DNA from: Lucifuga dentata
Lineage: Eukaryota; Chordata; Actinopteri; Ophidiiformes; Bythitidae
Reading direction: 5' to 3'
NCBI GenBank assembly: GCA_014773175.1
Contig: VXCM01003401.1
Span: 24,757 to 88,756 of the forward strand
Length of the DNA stretch: 64,000 nucleotides
Every line of letters begins with the position of its first letter. The first letter of the stretch is position 1. Made by a program: the position numbers and the translations under genes. Under the pieces are notes generated by a model that did no database searches, had not been told where the DNA came from, and worked only from the letters and a program-made list of their open reading frames with translations. Below, one piece after another: positions 59,190 to 64,000 of the stretch.

Positions 59190-59763
59190 TTAAAGGACCA
59201 TCGCACCCATTTTGCATGTTTGAGCCTAATATATTCAATTTTCATACATGTAATGTTGCTGACAATCATTTCCCAAAGCATACTACTGGAATGGTGAATT
59301 AAAAATGTTTTTCCTACCTTCCAGACCGCCATTGGTTTCAGTTCATTCTGCTATTAAAATCAACTTGTTGATACTTTAAACATTCTTGATAGGTAATCCA
59401 TCATCACCAACAAGACATGTATTCAGGTTTTTTTAGAAGTTATGTAATTTTAGCGTTTAAGTGAAATAAAAAAACGAGGAGTGAATGTATGCCTCCACCA
59501 GGGAATATAGTCCCAAAAGAAGACCTGCGTTTATCGAAAAATTTAAATGACGTGACTTCATAATTTTGCGTAACTATTAGCAGGCAAAACATGGATTTTT
59601 AAGTGGGTGTATCACTTGAATATTTGATTTTGAAAGATTAAGAGATTTTGCAAAATATCAGGAAAGCTGAAATACTGTTTTATCCTTTGGGAAATGATTG
59701 TCAGTAACGTAACATGTATGAAAATTTAATATATTAGGCTCAAACATGCAAAATGGGTGGTAA
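59190..59763 (+). mobile_element. family A (A2) element inserted in family E, abutting family B
   Basis: TTAAAGGACCATCGCACCC begins it. The right terminal repeat is intact as far as gcaaaatgggtggta and then passes directly into taaagaggac, the start of a family B copy, with about 10 terminal bases lost. The markers ctaccttccagaccgccatt (59315) and ccagggaatatagtccc (59499) give the plus orientation. Confidence 0.85.
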
Positions 59764-60211
59764 AGAGGACTATTTTGCCTTTTAAAAAAACCTTTTTAAT
59801 AGTGTAATATAGTATTGGAGTGGTTCAACATTGGCAAAGTTGCAAAATGTGAGGCTGATGCCTACGGAAATGCAGCATAACAAAGCCATCGGCCTTGAGT
59901 CGCCCTAAAAGATTGTTTTTTTATTAAACATGTTGATATGAAAATGTAACACCTGAATTTTACCCATCAACACACCTGGTTGGACAATCCCAGCAAGTAC
60001 TTGGCTGGTGAGCGAGTGTGTGGCCACCATCTATGTTTCGCAGTCTGTGGGTGTTGCCAGCCTGGGGCAATTGGCCAATCAGAAAAAAGAAGGCTTTTTG
60101 GGTGAGACTGTACTAAAACAGTTTGTTTTCAATTGCTGCAACAAGGTAAAAGTGCAACAATGTGTTTTTTTGCATTTAAAATTTGCAAATATTTTTAATG
60201 TAGACCCCTAA

Positions 60212-60212
<1 letters not shown>
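59762..60212 (+). mobile_element. family B element, copy 5
   Basis: It starts taaagaggactattttgcc (compare TTAAAGAAGACTTTCTGC at 22986). It continues with gttcaacattggcaaagttg, acacacctggttggac, ttggccaatcag and gtgcaacaatgtg, and ends tagacccctaaat, a degraded form of the B right end. An A run follows at 60213-60243. Confidence 0.65.
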
Positions 60213-60244
<32 letters not shown>

Positions 60245-60699
60245 ATAAGAAGATGGCAATCTGTATAATTTGTTCCCTTTTAAGTTTTGACTAAGATAAG
60301 GGACAGCTTAAATCTTATTGAAGCGAGGTAAGATTATTCCACATAAATGCTGGGACTCTGTGTTGCATAAGAAGATATAGAGGATGGATGGATGGATGGA
60401 TGGATGAATGGATGGGCAATAAACATATGGCTTCATTAAAATAACTTGTTTTTCATGCAGGAAGCTCTTTGAATGAATAAGGCTCAGTTAAACTCACTCA
60501 GAAGATTCTTGTTTACAGTCGAATTCTCGTCTTAAGTGAATCTTAATTAGCCTCAGCATCACGCTAACATGCATTACTTTTTTGATGATCATTTCTCTTT
60601 GTTCAAATTTGAAAAGGGCTAATTAGCTTACTTTGCATTAAGTTCACCTGCATTTATAGAAAGCATTATTTACTGTACATCTGAATCATGATGTCTATG
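60213..60699. other. GGAT microsatellite and unique AT-rich segment
   Basis: A (GGAT)n tract at 60382-60414 might be the tail of a lost LINE end. The segment 60430-60680 contains several taattag/attaa motifs and no recognised repeat. It is a conserved non-coding candidate. Confidence 0.4.
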
Positions 60700-62118
60700 C
60701 TGCAAAAATTCAATACTAAAAAAAATAATAAATATATGCTAAATACAAGGATATAAATGCTGGGAACAAGTGAAATGATCTGCCAGTAAGATAATTCAAC
60801 TTGGTAAGATTTCTTGAAGTAAGAAAAAAATATCTATACAAGTACAAATAATATCTATACAAGTAAAAATGTCTTGAAATAAGTCAAAAATACTAATTTT
60901 AAGCACAAAATTTAGCTACTTGCTTTTAAAATAAGAATTGCAATTAGGAAAATATACTCAAAACAAGCAATCTCATCCAATATGTATTTCCTAATTTCAG
61001 TAAAATGCTCTTAAAACCATCTCCTTAAATTTAGAAATATTCACTAAGAATCTTAATTCAAGTAAAATTACATTGATTAAAAATAAATCCCACACAGCCA
61101 CAGAAATGATTCCATTCTTTATTTACAAGCTGCTTTCTAACAAGTTGGCTACTGGCAATGGCTCAGTTTTAGTTGAAAAAAAGAGCATGCATGCATGTTT
61201 CTTTTTTCACACAGCACATTAACAGAAGGTGATGCAATGTGCAGGTCACGAGATTAGATCCAAGATAAACCTTTTAAATTCCATTAAAGAACTTTCCACA
61301 GAACATAAGCCATTGCACGTCTGATCAAAAGCGAGACAGTTTAGGAATTATCACACCCTGACTGAGCAAAACGACTTAGGTGTGTATGACAGTGCAACAC
61401 AGCGCCACTGAATTAGTGGATGCAGAAAAGCTAGTTGATTTCACATCATATTACACTTTCTGCAACAGGAGCCAGACTTATGTACTTGTCAAAAACCACC
61501 TCGGGGATCTCATGAAATTTTCCAAATGTTCAAATGCGTCATAACTCTGTTTTGTGGGATGAAATGTGAAAACCTGATGTGGAAGCACATTTGTTGGCTA
61601 CTGAATGAATTGTCTGTACAGTTTTGGAAAAAAATCTTCTTTTTTTTTCTTTTAAAGGTGCATTTGGTTTAGTATGAGGAAAACTATACGCATGTCTGCT
61701 GTGTTAATTTATCTTGCTATAATTGTTCTGTTGTGGTTTAAGATTGGCAATAAAAACAGTGAATTCCATTGGGTCATTAAGTTCTTTAATATTAGAACTG
61801 GTGAAAGAAGACAAAATGCTTAAAACAAGAAATTATAGCCTTGACCAAGAAAATTTTACTTATCAGTATGGGTCAAACACCCTTGTACCACTAGTAATGC
61901 TGGTATTAGGCATTAAATTGCGTAAAACAAGTCAAAATATCTTCGTAACTAGTTGCAATATCTTGGTTTGATAATTAAGAAAAAAATTACTTGAAATAAG
62001 CCATATATTCTTGCATGCTCGGGTTCTGGTAAGAAAAAATATCTTGTCAAACAAAGAAATAAGCATGAATTGCCATGATTAAAGAAAATGTATCTTCCCA
62101 ATATTTCAGTTTTTGCAG
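60700..62118. mobile_element. AT-rich element with CTGCAAAAA / TTTTTGCAG ends
   Basis: The inverted 9-mers at 60700-60708 and 62110-62118 bound 1,419 bp. Subterminal regions on both sides repeat variants of cttgaaataagtc, aagatatcttg and caagtaaaa, in both orientations, which is a transposon-like layout known from fish. No target duplication is evident and the central part (about 61090-61670) looks unrelated, so an additional insertion is possible. No transposase frame exists. Confidence 0.5.
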
Positions 62119-64000
62119 TTCTGTCACTGCCACAATATTCATTAGCATATCTGTTCTACTTTGTAATGATTCATGTCATCTGAATCATTAGAAAGTGGCA
62201 CAAACCTGATATATTTTAACAGTTTCTTACAGTGGAGTTTTGTTTTGCTTACGTTGTAAGTAGAGGAAATAGTTGATCATCTTTTCTGTGTACCTCCGCC
62301 TCACTGACGAAATCTGAAAAATGTGTTTTGAACAGAAGCAAAGTACATGTGGTAACTGAACAGGAAAAGCAGGAAGAAGCATCCTGAAACTTTAATGACA
62401 GTAAGTGACAGCTGGCTGCCATTTACTGAATCTTCCTAATGCTCATACTGTTATCAGCGGAGTGCTTTCAGAGTTCAGAGTGATGCTTCTGAGGCAGACA
62501 CATATTGATTAGAGTCCTCGCAGCCAATGATACGAGCGTCTTCCCTCTTCCTTCCCAGCAGCGGCGGCGTATCCGCTACCTGTCGTTCATGTCAATAGTA
62601 AGATGCTCTTTATTCAAGACCTAAATGCACTTTTTTTTTTTTCAATGCAGCAAATAGTCATCAATTTTTTTTTTTTTTTTTTTTTGTCTGGCTGTTACAT
62701 TTTCCTGCCAGTGTCTTTCTGAGAGGAAAATGCTACCGGCATTTGTGCTCTATGATTGAGGGAGAGAAAAGGGAAGTGAGCGCTGATAGCTTTCAGGCAA
62801 TTTTACGTAGAGAAATGATATTTGATGACCCTCTTCAATGAGTCCAGCTTGAACCACTGATTTGAAACAAATCTTTGTTCCTTTCAGTTCCTCTATCTTC
62901 CTGATGCATGAATGGTGTTTCTGTACAGCTCATTTCTGTTGTTTCTTTTTTTTTTGTTTTGTCCTTTTTTGGCTTCTGCAGACATCACTAAATATTAACT
63001 CAGAGCAAAGCGTAGTTAGCTGATTTTAAAAGCTCTGGAAGCTAACTAAGTAAAGGTCAGCCAGGAAAGCACCTTTTTGACACACTTCTCTGGAAGAGTG
63101 CTATGGTGCTATGTGCTACTTGTCTCTTTCCTTATCCTTTTTCATAAGCTCATGCATATTAGAATCAAAATTATATCAGGATGCAGTGCTGAAGGCTGTA
63201 TGGGTGGTTTATGAATTAGTTTATAAATGGAGGACAGAAATTCTTTTTTTACTCATCATTTTGGGCTCTGTTTCTCTCCTCACTCTCGCTGTTTCTATAA
63301 ATCGCACAAAACAACTTGGCTTGTTTAACTTTTCGGTTCGCCTCGGCACCCACAGGGACATGATATTATTTCATCCCCACCAAACAATTTATGATTTCAT
63401 TTGCATTTCAGTCCCTGAATGTGTGTGTTTTTGCAGTCATAAAAAAGGAAATAATGAAATAAGGGCTCCTTTAACAAGAGGAGAAAAGAGAGGAATATTC
63501 ATTTCTGGCAGCATTGAATAGACTTTTACACGACCTAGACTGAATTATATCTGACCTGCTTTTTCCTCACTGCAGGTTAAGATGAATAGTGGATTTAAAA
63601 TGGTTGAACAAGAGCTAATAGGCTTGGATAATATCCTCGTCCTCGTTTGGTTTAATGGAAGGTTATCTGTTAATGTTGCTGGTGAGGGTAAACTGGTCCT
63701 TTAAAATTAGAAAGGTGAAGCTTTCTCATGTGATTCCCGTTTAATGTCCGAAACAAAACTCATATTCACATATGGCTCGTTGTTTCCTGCAGCGCTCAGT
63801 CAGTATCTGTGGACTTGTGTCTCTCAACAACAACAACTGCAACAATATTCAATAACACATGCAGGGTTGGATGCTGTGCATGGATGTAGATGTTTTTATT
63901 GATCTCAGATCAGTAAGAACTTTATTTCACGTTGGTGGTAAAATTGTCATGTCAGAAACTGAAAAAAAAAAACAAAAAACAAAAAACAAAAAAAAAAAAA
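62119..64000. other. no gene seen to window end
   Basis: T runs lie at 62630-62643 and 62666-62685, and an A-rich caaaaaa tract at the very end (63961-64000). A 136-codon plus-strand frame at 63111-63521 lacks any recognisable domain or splice context and is judged spurious. Confidence 0.45.

Noticed and set aside
63111..63521. 136-codon open frame with a hydrophobic segment
   Set aside because: The hydrophobic part comes from T-rich DNA and there is no recognisable family. It has no supporting exon context.
1..64000. CRISPR array, operon or prokaryotic mobile system
   Set aside because: The composition, microsatellites and transposon types are those of a vertebrate genome; no regular short repeats with unique spacers were seen.

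Overview
The window looks like gene-free DNA (an intergenic desert or a very long intron) from a ray-finned fish, probably a percomorph teleost. I base this on the AT-rich composition, many CA/GT, TA and ATT microsatellites, a LINE 3' end with an ATCC-type tail, hAT, PIF/Harbinger-like and RTE/L1-like relics, and a very dense family of short inverted-repeat transposons. No convincing host exon, tRNA, rRNA or other host gene was found. The open reading frames present are short, lack recognisable domains, often overlap on both strands, and in many cases lie inside repeats.

The dominant feature is a repeat family, here called family A, with twelve near-complete copies and one fragment. Full copies are about 580 bp, have terminal inverted repeats of roughly 85-90 bp, and have TTAA at both ends with AGGACCATAC just inside. 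Two subfamilies can be told apart. A1 copies start at 1220, 10595, 20941, 27382 and 47835. A2 copies start at 19360, 32585, 37628, 39962, 50679, 57033 and 59190. Four of five A1 copies are broken by other transposons and no A2 copy is, so A1 looks older. A second TTAA-ended family, B (12831, 22986, 25606, 41439, 59762), has outer ends resembling those of A.

Other elements include PIF/Harbinger-like family C (20981, 23283, 24113, 48056) and family D, with a TGTATATACA end and a pogo-like transposase start (26201, 33703). There are three hAT-like family E pieces (8711, 44253, 59122), a hAT with TAGGGATGAGC ends (11094), and a hAT remnant at 56344. An element with 5- or 3-bp target duplications sits at 1477, one with CTGCAAAAA ends at 60700, and LINE pieces at 8220, 10758, 25700, 38590, 43290 and 53420. 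Nested insertions give a relative chronology. The deepest stack is at 20941-21985: a T-rich-ended retro-insert inside C inside A1.

Decayed coding is limited to transposon relics: a frameshifted BED zinc finger (46786-46993), a possible MADF-like segment (56044-56301), an L1/Tx1-type C-terminal segment (53420-53724, minus strand) and the pogo-like N-terminus at 26532. Other structure includes a 277-bp direct tandem duplication at 35521-36087, strong hairpins at 14837, 15343 and 15482, and an 18-bp palindrome with an E-box at 55025.

About thirty single-N gaps interrupt the sequence. Six are flanked by identical 63-67 bp copies and most of the rest sit in homopolymers, so local duplications at an N are assembly artefacts. 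I see no new gene system; the strongest biological signal is the layered invasion by TTAA-type elements.
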